A stretch of DNA of 64,000 bases from Scandinavium hiltneri (GCF_024764835.1 NZ_JALIGE010000068.1:124001-188000), one strand, 5' to 3'. Counted from the stretch's first letter, positions 43,731 through 53,296 are shown. The notes: a model not told the origin generated them from the sequence alone. Numbers and translations are program-made.

Positions 43731-43857
43731 ATATCCAAAATAATTCGAGTTGCAGGAAGGCGGTAAGCGAGCGAATCCCCAGGAGCTTACTCAAGTATGT
43801 GACTGGGGTGAACGAGTGCAACCAACGCACATGCAACTTGAAGTATGAAGGGTATAT
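43731..43857 (+). repeat. ERIC element (IRU), copy 2
   Basis: A full 127-base ERIC: starts ATATCCAAAATAATTCGAG, carries AATCCCCAGGAGCTTACT and GTGACTGGGGTGAACGAGTG, and ends AAGGGTATAT. It occupies half of the 259-base divergent promoter region between the hybrid kinase and the ABC operon. Confidence 0.95.
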
Positions 43858-43940
43858 GACAAATATGAACGGCCTCTGACATTCTGCATTTACTTTCCTG
43901 TGATGGACTGCTGATATCGACCATCCTCAGGAGTGCAGCC

Positions 43941-45461
43941 ATGAGTCAGACGCCGGTGCTGGAGATGCACAACATCGCCAAGGCCTTTGGCAAGTTTTAT
44001 GCGCTGAAAGGGGTCGACCTGACGGTCTTTCCCGGAGAAATCCACGCGCTGATGGGGGAAAACGGCGCCGGAAAAAGCACGCTGATGAAAATTCTTGCTG
44101 GCGCCTATACCGCCACCAGCGGTGAGATCCTGATTGACGGCAAACCTCATACCATTAAAGGCCCGAAAGATGCCCTGGCCGCAGGCATCACCCTGATTTA
44201 TCAGGAGATGCAGCTCGCGCCCAATCTCACCGTCGCCGAAAACATTTTCCTCGGCAGCGAACTGTCGCGCGGCGGCCTGGTACAGCGCAAAACCATGGTG
44301 CTTCAGGCGCAGGAAGTGATTAACCGCCTCGGGGCGCAGTTCAAAGCCACCGATCGGGTAATGAAGCTCACCATCGCCGAACAGCAGCAGGTCGAAATCG
44401 CCCGCGCGCTGCACCGCAACAGCCGTATTCTGGTGATGGATGAACCCACCGCTGCCCTCTCTTCCCGTGAAACCCAGCGCCTGTTTGAGCTGATTCTGCG
44501 CCTGCGCGACGAAGGGATGGCGATTATCTACATCAGCCATCGGATGGCGGAAGTGTACGAGCTGTCCGACCGCGTCAGCGTGCTGCGCGACGGGCAGTAC
44601 GTCGGCAGCCTGACCCGCGAGAAGCTCAACGCCTCCGAACTGGTGCGGATGATGGTCGGCCGCCCGTTAAGCGATTTGTTCAACAAAGAGCGCGATATTC
44701 CACACGGCCAGCCGCGTCTGAACGTTCACCACCTGACCGACGGTGGCAAAGTGCAGCCGTGCAGTCTGCTGGTGCGTTCTGGCGAAATCGTCGGGCTGGC
44801 GGGGCTGGTCGGGGCCGGACGTTCCGAGCTGGCGCAGCTGATTTTCGGCGTACGTAAGGCTACCGGTGGGGTGATTGAAGTGGATGGCGAACCGGTGCTG
44901 ATTCATTCCCCACGGGAAGCCATAGATTTAGGTATCGGTTTTTTAACGGAAAACCGCAAAGAACAGGGCCTGTTCCTCGAACTGGCGGCGCAGGAAAACA
45001 TCACCATGGCGACGCTGGAGCGCGACTCGCACTACGGGATGCTCGACCGCAAAAAAGCCCAGACCATTTCTGACGATGCCATCAAGCTGCTGAATATCCG
45101 CGTGCCGCATTCACAAGTGCGTGCAGGTGGTTTGTCCGGTGGCAATCAGCAAAAACTGCTGATTTCCCGCTGGGTGGCGATTGGCCCGCGCATTCTGATC
45201 CTCGATGAACCCACGCGCGGTGTGGACGTCGGGGCCAAAAGTGAAATCTACCGCATCATGAATCAGATGGCGCGCCAGGGCGTGGCTATCCTGATGATTT
45301 CCAGCGAATTGCCAGAAATCGTCGGCATGAGCGACCGGGTATACGTGATGCGAGAAGGCAACATTGCCGGGGAATTGCTGGCCCAGGACATCACCCAGGA
45401 AAATATTATGACGCTGGCGACCGGCGTAAACGAATCCCATCACCAGGCGGTGCAACCATGA
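43941..45461 (+). CDS. Sugar ABC transporter ATPase, RbsA/XylG type
   Basis: Double-domain ATPase of 506 residues energising a CUT2-family sugar importer. The first half has Walker A GENGAGKSTLM and Walker B ILVMDEPTAAL; the second has signature LSGGNQQKLLISRW and ILILDEPTRGVDVG. ATG 43941 follows AGGAG. It is the first gene of a six-gene operon and overlaps the permease gene by 4 bases. Confidence 0.94.
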   Translation: MSQTPVLEMHNIAKAFGKFYALKGVDLTVFPGEIHALMGENGAGKSTLMKILAGAYTATSGEILIDGKPHTIKGPKDALAAGITLIYQEMQLAPNLTVAENIFLGSELSRGGLVQRKTMVLQAQEVINRLGAQFKATDRVMKLTIAEQQQVEIARALHRNSRILVMDEPTAALSSRETQRLFELILRLRDEGMAIIYISHRMAEVYELSDRVSVLRDGQYVGSLTREKLNASELVRMMVGRPLSDLFNKERDIPHGQPRLNVHHLTDGGKVQPCSLLVRSGEIVGLAGLVGAGRSELAQLIFGVRKATGGVIEVDGEPVLIHSPREAIDLGIGFLTENRKEQGLFLELAAQENITMATLERDSHYGMLDRKKAQTISDDAIKLLNIRVPHSQVRAGGLSGGNQQKLLISRWVAIGPRILILDEPTRGVDVGAKSEIYRIMNQMARQGVAILMISSELPEIVGMSDRVYVMREGNIAGELLAQDITQENIMTLATGVNESHHQAVQP

Positions 45462-46465
45462 CCACGCAAAAAGAACATTCCGTGCCCTCGCCGCAGCAGG
45501 TTGCTAAGGCGTCAGCCCGAAAAATGCTGATGGGCGATCTGATGCAAACCGTGGGGATCTTGCCGATCCTGATATTGATTGTGGCGGTATTTGGCTTTAT
45601 CACGCCGAACTTCTTCACCGAAAGCAATTTGCTGAACATTACTCGTCAGGCGTCGATTAACATCGTGCTGGCGGCAGGGATGACGTTCATCATTTTGACC
45701 GGCGGGATAGACCTCTCCGTTGGCTCGATTCTCGGCACCACGGCGGTAGCAGCGATGGTGGTGTCGCTCATTCCGCAATTCGCTCTGCTTTCCATTCCTG
45801 CAGCGCTGATGCTGGGGCTGATTCTCGGGCTGTTCAACGGTGCGCTGGTGGCGTTTGCCGGGCTACCGCCCTTTATCGTCACGCTTGGTACCTATACGGC
45901 GCTGCGCGGCGCGGCGTATCTGCTGGCAGACGGCACCACGGTGATTAACTCCGACATCAGCTTTGAATGGATAGGTAACAACTACCTCGGGCCGGTCCCG
46001 TGGCTGGTGGTGATTGCGCTGGCGGTGATCGCGGTGTGCTGGTTCATTCTGCGCCGCACCACGCTTGGGGTTCATATCTACGCGGTGGGCGGCAATATGC
46101 AGGCGGCGCGCCTGACCGGCATCAAAGTGTGGCTGGTTTTGCTGTTCGTGTATGGCATGAGCGGCCTGCTGTCGGGACTGGGCGGGGTGATGAGCGCTTC
46201 GCGGCTGTACAGCGCCAACGGCAACCTCGGCATGGGCTATGAGCTGGACGCCATCGCCGCCGTTATCCTCGGCGGGACAAGCTTCGTCGGCGGCATCGGC
46301 ACCATCACCGGGACGCTGGTGGGGGCGCTGATCATCGCCACCCTCAACAACGGCATGACGCTGATGGGCGTCTCCTATTTCTGGCAACTGGTGATCAAAG
46401 GGGCGGTGATCATCATTGCGGTTCTGATCGACAAATACCGTACCCGACACCATCAAAGTGCATAA
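45458..46465 (+). CDS. Sugar ABC transporter permease, RbsC type
   Basis: Inner-membrane permease of 335 residues with about 8-10 hydrophobic helices. Family stretches GMTFIILTGGIDLSVGS and YAVGGNMQAARLTGIKV match RbsC/AraH. It overlaps the ATPase gene and is followed 30 bases later by the binding protein gene. Confidence 0.94.
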   Translation: MTTQKEHSVPSPQQVAKASARKMLMGDLMQTVGILPILILIVAVFGFITPNFFTESNLLNITRQASINIVLAAGMTFIILTGGIDLSVGSILGTTAVAAMVVSLIPQFALLSIPAALMLGLILGLFNGALVAFAGLPPFIVTLGTYTALRGAAYLLADGTTVINSDISFEWIGNNYLGPVPWLVVIALAVIAVCWFILRRTTLGVHIYAVGGNMQAARLTGIKVWLVLLFVYGMSGLLSGLGGVMSASRLYSANGNLGMGYELDAIAAVILGGTSFVGGIGTITGTLVGALIIATLNNGMTLMGVSYFWQLVIKGAVIIIAVLIDKYRTRHHQSA

Positions 46466-46495
46466 CAACAACATCTTACCTGTGAGGAAAACAAC

Positions 46496-47437
46496 ATGCG
46501 TTTGAAGCCAATCGCCATTGCACTCTGTGCTGGCACCCTGCTCGCCGCCGCGCCGTTTGTGCAGGCAAAAGAGCTGAAATCTATCGGCGTGACGGTGGGC
46601 GACCTCGCCAACCCGTTCTTCGTGCAAATCACCAAAGGCGCGGAGCTGGAAGCCCGCAAGCTCGCCGGAGATAACGTCAAAGTGACGCTGGTTTCCAGCG
46701 GCTACGATCTGGGTCAACAGGTATCGCAGATTGATAATTTTATCGCCGCCAAGGTCGATATGATTATCCTCAACGCCGCCGATTCGAAGGGCATTGGCCC
46801 GGCGGTGAAGCGCGCGAAAGAGGCAGGGATTGTGGTGGTGGCGGTTGACGTGGCAGCCGTGGGAGCCGACGCGACCATCACTTCCGATAACACCCAGGCG
46901 GGCGCGATGGCCTGTAAATACATCACCGATCGCCTGAACGGTAAAGGCAATGTGGTCATCATCAACGGACCGCCAGTGTCTGCGGTGCAAAACCGCGTCG
47001 AAGGCTGTCAGTCCGAATTCAAAAAGCACCCGGATATCAAAGTGCTGTCTGATAACCAGAATGCCAAAGGCAGTCGCGAAGGCGGGCTGGAAGTGATGAC
47101 TTCGCTGCTGGCGGCGAATCCGAAGATCGACGGCGTATTTGCGATTAACGATCCGACGGCGATCGGTGCCGATCTGGCAGCGAAACAGGCGCAACGTAAA
47201 GAGTTCTTTATCGTTGGCGTGGATGGTTCACCGGACGGGGAAGAAGCGCTGAAGCGCCAAAATTCACTGTTTGTGGCAACGCCTGCCCAGGATCCGCAGG
47301 TCATGGCGGCGAAAGCAGTGGAAATTGGTTATGACATTTTGCAGGGCAAACCCGCGCCAACTGAACCGGTGCTGATTCCGGTGACGATGATCGACAAGAA
47401 AAATATCGGGACGTATAAGGGCTGGACGGTTAAGTAA
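46496..47437 (+). CDS. Periplasmic sugar-binding protein, RbsB type
   Basis: Secreted binding protein of 313 residues with a signal peptide ending VQAKE. The mature protein has the ribose/galactose-binding fold: GVTVGDLANPFFVQITKGAE and FAINDPTAIGADLAAK. The substrate is an aldose of unknown identity; the downstream isomerase suggests D-lyxose or a close relative. GAGGAAAAC precedes the ATG. Confidence 0.93.
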   Translation: MRLKPIAIALCAGTLLAAAPFVQAKELKSIGVTVGDLANPFFVQITKGAELEARKLAGDNVKVTLVSSGYDLGQQVSQIDNFIAAKVDMIILNAADSKGIGPAVKRAKEAGIVVVAVDVAAVGADATITSDNTQAGAMACKYITDRLNGKGNVVIINGPPVSAVQNRVEGCQSEFKKHPDIKVLSDNQNAKGSREGGLEVMTSLLAANPKIDGVFAINDPTAIGADLAAKQAQRKEFFIVGVDGSPDGEEALKRQNSLFVATPAQDPQVMAAKAVEIGYDILQGKPAPTEPVLIPVTMIDKKNIGTYKGWTVK

Positions 47438-47457
47438 TTCCTCTGCGCCAGACAATG

Positions 47458-47523
47458 CGTGATGTCGCTGCGCTTATCAGGCCTACAGGAATTGTAGGTC
47501 GGGTAAGCGCAGCGACACCCGAC
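47458..47523. repeat. BIME/REP element in the sugar operon
   Basis: GTGATGTCGCTGCGCTTATC-AGGCCTAC and its inverted mate GTAGGTCGGGTAAGCGCAGC-GACACCCGAC form paired REPs. They lie between the transporter genes and the enzyme genes, where a 3' stabilising stem would let the transporter mRNA outlast the rest. Confidence 0.92.
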
Positions 47524-47557
47524 AATAAGGCCGCAGCCTCTCCCTTCAGGAGGTAAA

Positions 47558-48244
47558 ATGAAACGCTCCGAAATTAACAACATACTCGGCCAGACGCGGC
47601 AATTTTTCTCCATGCATGACGTGCATCTTCCGCCGTTCGCCAGCTTTCCTCCGACGCAATGGCAGCAGCTCGACCCCGATACCTGGCACGAAGTGTTTGC
47701 CCTCAGGCTCGGCTGGGACGTCACCAGCTTTGGCGGTAACAATTTCACCTCTCAGGGACTGACCCTGTTTACCTTCCGTAACGGCTCCCCCAACGGTATG
47801 CCCTACGAAAAGAGCTATGCTGAAAAAATCATGCACGTGCGCGACGGGCAGGTAACACCGATGCATTTTCACTGGCGTAAGCGGGAAGACATTATCAATC
47901 GCGGCGGCGGCAATTTGATTGTCGAGCTGTGGAACGCCGACGCTTTAGAGCAAACGGAAAACAGCGACGTAACCGTGACGCTCGATGGCTGTCGTCAGAC
48001 CCACGCCGCAGGCAGTCAGCTGCGCCTCGCGCCGGGGGAAAGCATTTGCCTGCCGCCGGGGCTGTATCACAGCTTCTGGGGTGAGCCGGGCTTTGGCGAC
48101 GTGCTGGTGGGCGAAGTGTCGTCGGTGAATGATGACAGTCACGACAACCATTTTCTGACGCCACTCGACCGCTATAACAATATCGAAGAAGACGAACCGG
48201 CGCAGTTAGTGCTGTGCAATGAATACCGTCTGTTTCGCAGTTAA
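47558..48244 (+). CDS. D-lyxose-isomerase-family sugar isomerase (cupin)
   Basis: Cupin-fold metal enzyme of 228 residues similar in length and sequence style to the D-lyxose ketol-isomerase of E. coli O157:H7 (EcSI, locus Z5688). Probable metal ligands are His103 and His105 in TPMHFHWRKRED, Glu110, and His171 in LPPGLYHSFWGE. It would convert D-lyxose to D-xylulose or D-mannose to D-fructose. AGGAGG lies 7-12 bases before the ATG. Substrate choice is inference. Confidence 0.85.
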   Translation: MKRSEINNILGQTRQFFSMHDVHLPPFASFPPTQWQQLDPDTWHEVFALRLGWDVTSFGGNNFTSQGLTLFTFRNGSPNGMPYEKSYAEKIMHVRDGQVTPMHFHWRKREDIINRGGGNLIVELWNADALEQTENSDVTVTLDGCRQTHAAGSQLRLAPGESICLPPGLYHSFWGEPGFGDVLVGEVSSVNDDSHDNHFLTPLDRYNNIEEDEPAQLVLCNEYRLFRS

Positions 48245-48255
48245 AGGAGAACGCT

Positions 48256-49116
48256 ATGCCGATGATTTCTCTTGCCGAAGGACTGGCCCACGCCCGGGAA
48301 CACCGCTATGCGCTGGGCGCGTTTAACGTGCTCGACTCGCATTTCCTGCGGGCGCTGTTTGCCGCCGCCGAACAGGAACGCTCGCCGTTCATCATCAATA
48401 TCGCCGAGGTGCATTTCAAATATCTGTCGCTGGAATCGCTGGTGGAGGCGGTACATTTTGAGGCCGCTCGACACGACATTCCAGTGGTGCTGAATCTCGA
48501 TCACGGCCTGCATTTTGAGGCGGTGGTGCGCGCCCTGCGCCTTGGATTCAGCTCGGTGATGTTTGATGGCTCGACCCTCGACTACGACGAAAACATCCGC
48601 CAGACCCGTGAAGTGGTGAAGATGTGTCACGCAGTGGGCGTGTCGGTGGAAGCGGAACTCGGCGCAGTCGGTGGTGATGAAGGCGGTGCGTTGTACGGCC
48701 ACGCCGATGAAGCCTTCTTCACCGACCCGGGTCTGGCCCGCGAGTTTATCGACAGAACCGGCATTGATGCGCTAGCCGTCGCCATCGGCAACGCGCATGG
48801 CAAATACAAAGGCGAGCCGAAGCTCGATTTCGCGCGCCTCGACGCCATTCGCCAGCAAACGGGTTTACCGCTGGTGCTGCACGGTGGGTCGGGGATTAGC
48901 GATGCAGATTTCCGTCGCGCCATTGAGCTTGGTATTCACAAAATCAATTTCTACACCGGCATGTCGCAGGCGGCGTTGGGCGCGGTTGAGCAGCACATGG
49001 CGCAGCGTCAGCCGATTTATGATGAGTTTGCCGAACTGCTGCTGGGTATCGAAACCGCCATTACCGATACCGTTGCCGAGCAGATGCGGATTTTCGGCAG
49101 CGCGGGGAAAGTGTAA
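48256..49116 (+). CDS. Class II ketose-bisphosphate aldolase family protein
   Basis: Zinc-dependent class II aldolase of 286 residues. VLNLDHGLHFEAV carries the first zinc histidine, VEAELGAVGGDEGG the conserved glutamate region, AIGNAHGKYKGEP and VLHGGSGISD later ligands. Closest well-known families are FbaA, GatY/KbaY and ketose-1-phosphate aldolases. In this operon it should cleave the phosphorylated ketose to dihydroxyacetone phosphate and an aldehyde. Its stop overlaps the kinase ATG by one base. Confidence 0.88.
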   Translation: MPMISLAEGLAHAREHRYALGAFNVLDSHFLRALFAAAEQERSPFIINIAEVHFKYLSLESLVEAVHFEAARHDIPVVLNLDHGLHFEAVVRALRLGFSSVMFDGSTLDYDENIRQTREVVKMCHAVGVSVEAELGAVGGDEGGALYGHADEAFFTDPGLAREFIDRTGIDALAVAIGNAHGKYKGEPKLDFARLDAIRQQTGLPLVLHGGSGISDADFRRAIELGIHKINFYTGMSQAALGAVEQHMAQRQPIYDEFAELLLGIETAITDTVAEQMRIFGSAGKV

Positions 49117-50123
49117 TGGAACGCCAGGGCATTATCGCCGCCGGAAATATGCTGGTCGATCACGTGCATCGCATCGTGCAGTGGCCTGAGCGCGGCTGGC
49201 TGGCGGAGATCACTCACAGCGAACGATCCACCGGCGGCGCGCCGCTGAACGTGCTGCTGACGCTGGCTAAAATGCGCAACCATATGCCGTTGCAGGCGGT
49301 GGGGCTGATTGGCGAAGACGCGGACGGCGATTACATCATGGCGATGCTCGATCAGTATCACGTCAATCGTCAGCACGTGCAGCGCACTTCGTTTGCGCCA
49401 ACCTCGATGTCGCAGGTGATGACCGATCCCGACGGGCAGCGTACCTTTTTCCATTCTCCCGGCGCGAACCGGCTGTTGGATCTTCCGGCCTTTGATCGGC
49501 TGGAAGGATCGATGAAGATCTTCCATCTCGGCTATTTGTTGCTGCTCGATAGCCTGGATCTGGCGGACAAAGAGTACGGCACGCGGGCCGCGCGACTGCT
49601 GGCACAGATGCGCGAGAAAGGCTACGAAACGTCGCTGGATTTGGTGTCACGCAAAGGCGACCCGCGCTATCAGCCGTTGGTGCGTCCGGCGCTGGCTTAT
49701 CTCGATTACTTAGTGATTAACGAACTGGAAGCCGGGGAGTTTAGCGAGCTGCCGATCCGCATCGAAAACGGTGAGCCAATAATCGACAACATCGCTCAGG
49801 CTGCGGCGCTGCTATTGGCGGCAGGCGTGAAAAAGCGGGTGGTTATCCACTGCCCGGAAGGCGCGTGGTGTGAAGCACCTGGCGAACCGGGCGAATGGGT
49901 GCCGTCCTGGCAGCTGGCGCAGAACGAGATTATCGGCAGCGTCGGTGCGGGCGATGCCTTTTGCGCCGGGTTCCTGTATGGCTGTCACGAAGGCTGGACG
50001 CTGCGCCAAAGCGTGCTGCTGGCCCACGCCTGCGCGCGTGCCAGTCTCCTGTGCGCCAACGCGATTGACGGGGCGAAATCCCTTGATGAGTTGACGTTGT
50101 TTATCAGCGAAAACAGCGTGTGA
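49116..50123 (+). CDS. PfkB-family carbohydrate kinase
   Basis: Ribokinase/PfkB-family sugar kinase of 335 residues. The N-terminal STGGAPLNVLLTLAKM is the sugar-binding signature, and GSVGAGDAFCAGF near residue 275 carries the catalytic Asp280. It would phosphorylate the ketose made by the isomerase, giving the aldolase substrate. Last gene of the operon; its stop lies 4 bases from the end of the convergent regulator gene. Confidence 0.9.
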   Translation: MERQGIIAAGNMLVDHVHRIVQWPERGWLAEITHSERSTGGAPLNVLLTLAKMRNHMPLQAVGLIGEDADGDYIMAMLDQYHVNRQHVQRTSFAPTSMSQVMTDPDGQRTFFHSPGANRLLDLPAFDRLEGSMKIFHLGYLLLLDSLDLADKEYGTRAARLLAQMREKGYETSLDLVSRKGDPRYQPLVRPALAYLDYLVINELEAGEFSELPIRIENGEPIIDNIAQAAALLLAAGVKKRVVIHCPEGAWCEAPGEPGEWVPSWQLAQNEIIGSVGAGDAFCAGFLYGCHEGWTLRQSVLLAHACARASLLCANAIDGAKSLDELTLFISENSV

Positions 50124-50127
50124 GCCG

Positions 50128-50889
50128 TCAGAATTGCCCGGCGGTGCTGCGCTTACATGGGCCTACGCCAGCCTCTGTGACATCAGCGGCGAAGACATAG
50201 CCCAGCCCGCGCAGGGTTTTGATAAGCGTCGGCTGGTGCGGATTACGTTCGATTTTGCGTCGCAGGCGCATGATCAGCACGTCTATCGTGCGGTCAAACA
50301 CCTCGGTGCTTTCGCTGTGGGTCAGCTCCAGCAGCTGTTCCCGGCTGAGCACGCGCCGGGCGTTTTGCGCCAGCGCCAACAGCAATCCGTATTCGCCCTG
50401 AGTCAGCGCCACCGCGTTTTGCGTGGGGTCGAACAGCTCGCAGCGATCGGTGTCGAGCCGCCAGCCGTTAAAGCTGATCCCGCCGCCCTGCCCGCTGCGC
50501 ACGTCCACCGCCAGCGCACCGCTGCGGCGTAACACCGCTTTCAGGCGCGCCACCACAATCCGCGGGTTAAATGGTTTGCCGATATAGTCATCGGCGCCCA
50601 TTTCCAGCCCGACCACCACGTCAGACTCGCTGCCCATGCCGGTGAGCATCACCACCGGCAGCGCCGGGCGTATTTTCTGCACCTGCATCAGCACCTGCAG
50701 GCCGTTGATATCCGGCAGCATCATGTCGAGCAGCACCAGCGCGATGTCTGGCCGTTGCGCCACCGTCGCCACACCCTGCTGGCCCAAATGGCACACCACC
50801 ACGTCAAACACATGCTCGGCGAGCACATCCCGAAGGAGTTCGCAGATTGCCGTGTCGTCGTCAATCACCAGTATGACCGGTTTCATCAT
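50128..50889 (-). CDS. OmpR-family response regulator
   Basis: Two-domain regulator of 253 residues. The receiver has acidic pocket DDD at residues 10-12, phospho-acceptor Asp55 (LVLLDMMLPD) and Lys near GKPFNPR. The C-terminal winged helix contains LTQGEYGLLLALAQNARRVL and VLIMRLRRKIERN. It is the likely partner of the hybrid kinase at the other end of the sugar operon. Two adjacent ATG codons are possible; the first has AGGGG upstream. Confidence 0.92.
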   Translation of the reverse strand: MMKPVILVIDDDTAICELLRDVLAEHVFDVVVCHLGQQGVATVAQRPDIALVLLDMMLPDINGLQVLMQVQKIRPALPVVMLTGMGSESDVVVGLEMGADDYIGKPFNPRIVVARLKAVLRRSGALAVDVRSGQGGGISFNGWRLDTDRCELFDPTQNAVALTQGEYGLLLALAQNARRVLSREQLLELTHSESTEVFDRTIDVLIMRLRRKIERNPHQPTLIKTLRGLGYVFAADVTEAGVGPCKRSTAGQF

Positions 50890-51012
50890 CAGCCCCTGCT
50901 CTGAACGCCATGAAGTAAGTCTGAATGATTCTGCAGTGCGCTCCAGTCAATTCCAGTATCGGGTGACGGATTTATAACCGCTGTCACATCCCGGTGGCAT
51001 TCGACACGTCAA

Positions 51013-51041
51013 AACTGACGAGCTGCCCATTTTCGTCAGTT
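51013..51041 (+). promoter_or_regulatory. Inverted repeat, possible FhlA activator site
   Basis: AACTGACGA (51013-51021) and TCGTCAGTT (51033-51041) are perfect inverted repeats about 45 bases upstream of a sigma-54 promoter; CATTTTCGT within resembles the FhlA half-site. FhlA control of fdhF is known in E. coli; the site assignment here is inference. Confidence 0.55.
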
Positions 51042-51082
51042 GCACCCACGCTGAAACCCGCCAATACCCATATAGTAAAGAG

Positions 51083-51098
51083 TGGCATAAAACCTGCA
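51083..51098 (+). promoter_or_regulatory. Sigma-54 promoter of fdhF
   Basis: TGGCATAAAACCTGCA has the -24 GG and -12 GC at exact 10-base separation. It lies 50 bases before fdhF, which is a sigma-54/FhlA target in E. coli. Confidence 0.85.
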
Positions 51099-51148
51099 TT
51101 AACGAGCGCTGAACGCATTTATGCGACTGTTTAACTGGAGCGAAACCG

Positions 51149-53296
51149 ATGAAAAAAGTCGTTACGGTTTGTCCTTACTGCGCATCGGGCTGCAAGATAA
51201 ACCTGGTGGTAGATAACGGCAAAATAATCCGGGCGGAAGCGGCGCAGGGGAAAACTAACCAGGGCACGCTGTGCCTGAAAGGGTTCTACGGTTGGGATTT
51301 TATCAACGATACCCAAATCCTCACCCCGCGCCTGAAAACCCCGATGATCCGTCGCCAGCGTGGCGGCAAACTGGAGTCCGTATCCTGGGACGAGGCGCTG
51401 AATTATGTCGCCGACCGTTTGAGCGCCATCAAAACCAAATACGGCCCGGACGCTATCCAGACCACCGGTTCGTCGCGCGGGACAGGGAATGAAACCAACT
51501 ATGTGATGCAAAAATTTGCGCGCGCCGTTATTGGCACCAATAACGTCGACTGCTGCGCTCGCGTCTGACACGGCCCTTCGGTTGCAGGTCTGCACCAATC
51601 GGTCGGTAACGGCGCTATGAGTAATGCCATCACAGAGATTGATAACACCGATCTGGTGTTTATCTTCGGCTACAACCCGGCAGATTCGCACCCAATCGTG
51701 GCGAATCACGTGATTAACGCCAAACGTAATGGCGCGAAAATCATCGTCTGCGATCCGCGTAAAATTGAAACCGCGCGCATTGCCGATATGCATATTGCGT
51801 TAAAAAACGGCTCGAACATCGCGCTGCTGAACGCGATTGGCCATGTGATCATTGAAGAAAATCTCTACGACACGGCGTTTGTCGCCAGCCGTACCGAGGG
51901 CTTTGAGGAGTATCGCAAAATCGTTGAAGGCTATACGCCTGAATCCGTGGAAACGATAACCGGCGTGAGCGCGCAGGAAATTCGCCAGTGTGCGCGGATG
52001 TACGCCGGTGCGAAATCCGCTGCGATCCTGTGGGGCATGGGCGTGACCCAGTTCTATCAGGGTGTGGAAACGGTGCGTTCGCTGACAAGCCTGGCAATGC
52101 TGACCGGCAATCTGGGCCGTCCGAGCGTCGGCGTTAACCCGGTGCGTGGTCAGAACAACGTCCAGGGTGCCTGTGATATGGGCGCGTTGCCGGATACCTA
52201 TCCGGGTTATCAGTACATCAACAATCCGGCCAACCGCGAGAAATTCGCCAAAGCCTGGGGCGTGGAAAGTCTGCCTGCACACACCGGCTATCGCATCAGC
52301 GAGCTGCCGCACCGTGCGGCGCATGGCGAAGTACGTGCGGCCTACATCATGGGCGAAGATCCGCTGCAAACTGACGCCGAGCTTTCTGCGGTGCGCAAAG
52401 GGTTTGAAGACCTCGAACTGGTTATCGTGCAGGACATCTTTATGACCAAAACCGCCTCGGCGGCCGACGTCATTTTGCCGTCCACCTCATGGGGCGAGCA
52501 CGAAGGCGTTTATACCGCCGCAGACCGTGGCTTCCAGCGCTTCTTCAAAGCCGTTGAACCGCAGTGGGACCTGAAAACCGACTGGCAAATCATCAGCGAA
52601 ATCGCCACCCGGATGGGCTATCCGATGCATTACAACAACACTCAGGAAATCTGGGATGAGTTGCGTCATCTGTGTCCGAGCTTTACCGGGGCCACTTACG
52701 AAAAAATGGGTGAGCTGGGCTATGTGATGTGGCCATGTAGCGATGAGTCAGACGCCGATCAGGGTACGTCGTACCTGTTCGCGGAGAAGTTCGATACGCC
52801 GAACGGTCTGGCGCAATTCTTCACCTGCGACTGGGTCGCGCCTATCGATAAACTCACCGAAGAGTATCCGCTGGTGCTCTCCACCGTGCGTGAAGTCGGC
52901 CACTACTCCTGTCGTTCGATGACCGGTAACTGTGCCGCACTGGCCGCGCTTGCCGATGAACCGGGCTACGCGCAAATCAATACCGCTGACGCGGCAAGGC
53001 TCGGTATTGAGAACGAAGCGCTGGTGTGGGTGTATTCGCGCAAAGGCAAAATCATTACCCGCGCGCAGGTCAGCTCCCGCCCGAACGTCGGGGCGGTTTA
53101 CATGACCTATCAGTGGTGGATTGGCGCCTGTAATGAGCTGGTAACGGAAAACCTAAGCCCGATAACCAAAACGCCGGAGTATAAATACTGTGCCGTTCGG
53201 GTGGAAAGTATTGCCGATCAGCACAGCGCTGAACAGTACGTTATTGACGAATATAATAAGCTGAAGTCCCGGTTACGTGAGAGTGCTCAGGGCTGA
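51149..53296 (+). CDS. fdhF: Formate dehydrogenase H, selenoprotein FdhF
   Basis: Molybdopterin selenoenzyme oxidising formate to carbon dioxide, part of formate hydrogenlyase. It reads as one 715-residue protein if the TGA at 51566-51568 (codon 140) is selenocysteine. The context ARV-U-HGPSVAG and the adjacent SECIS hairpin match E. coli FdhF. The N-terminal 4Fe-4S cluster is bound by Cys8, Cys11, Cys15 and a later cysteine in GTLCLKGFYGWDF. The frame before and after the TGA is continuous, so this is not a pseudogene. Downstream genes of the hydrogenlyase are not in the window. Confidence 0.98.
51566..51607 (+). promoter_or_regulatory. SECIS element for selenocysteine insertion
   Basis: Starting at the UGA, the sequence folds into the bacterial SECIS. 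The upper stem GGTTGC/GCACC closes the loop AGGTCT with the bulged U that SelB recognises. It differs from E. coli fdhF by very few bases outside the loop. Confidence 0.93.

Noticed and set aside
43682..43738. An N-terminal extension of the hybrid kinase starting at 43738
   Set aside because: The extra 19 codons begin in the ERIC repeat and lack a ribosome site; the ATG at 43679-43681 has GGAG in the right place.
45863..47194. A 443-codon open frame opposite the sugar permease and binding protein
   Set aside because: It is the high-GC antisense shadow of two well-supported genes.
51149..51568. fdhF as a broken gene with a stop at codon 140
   Set aside because: The TGA is the known selenocysteine codon, followed by the correct SECIS and continuous FdhF homology.
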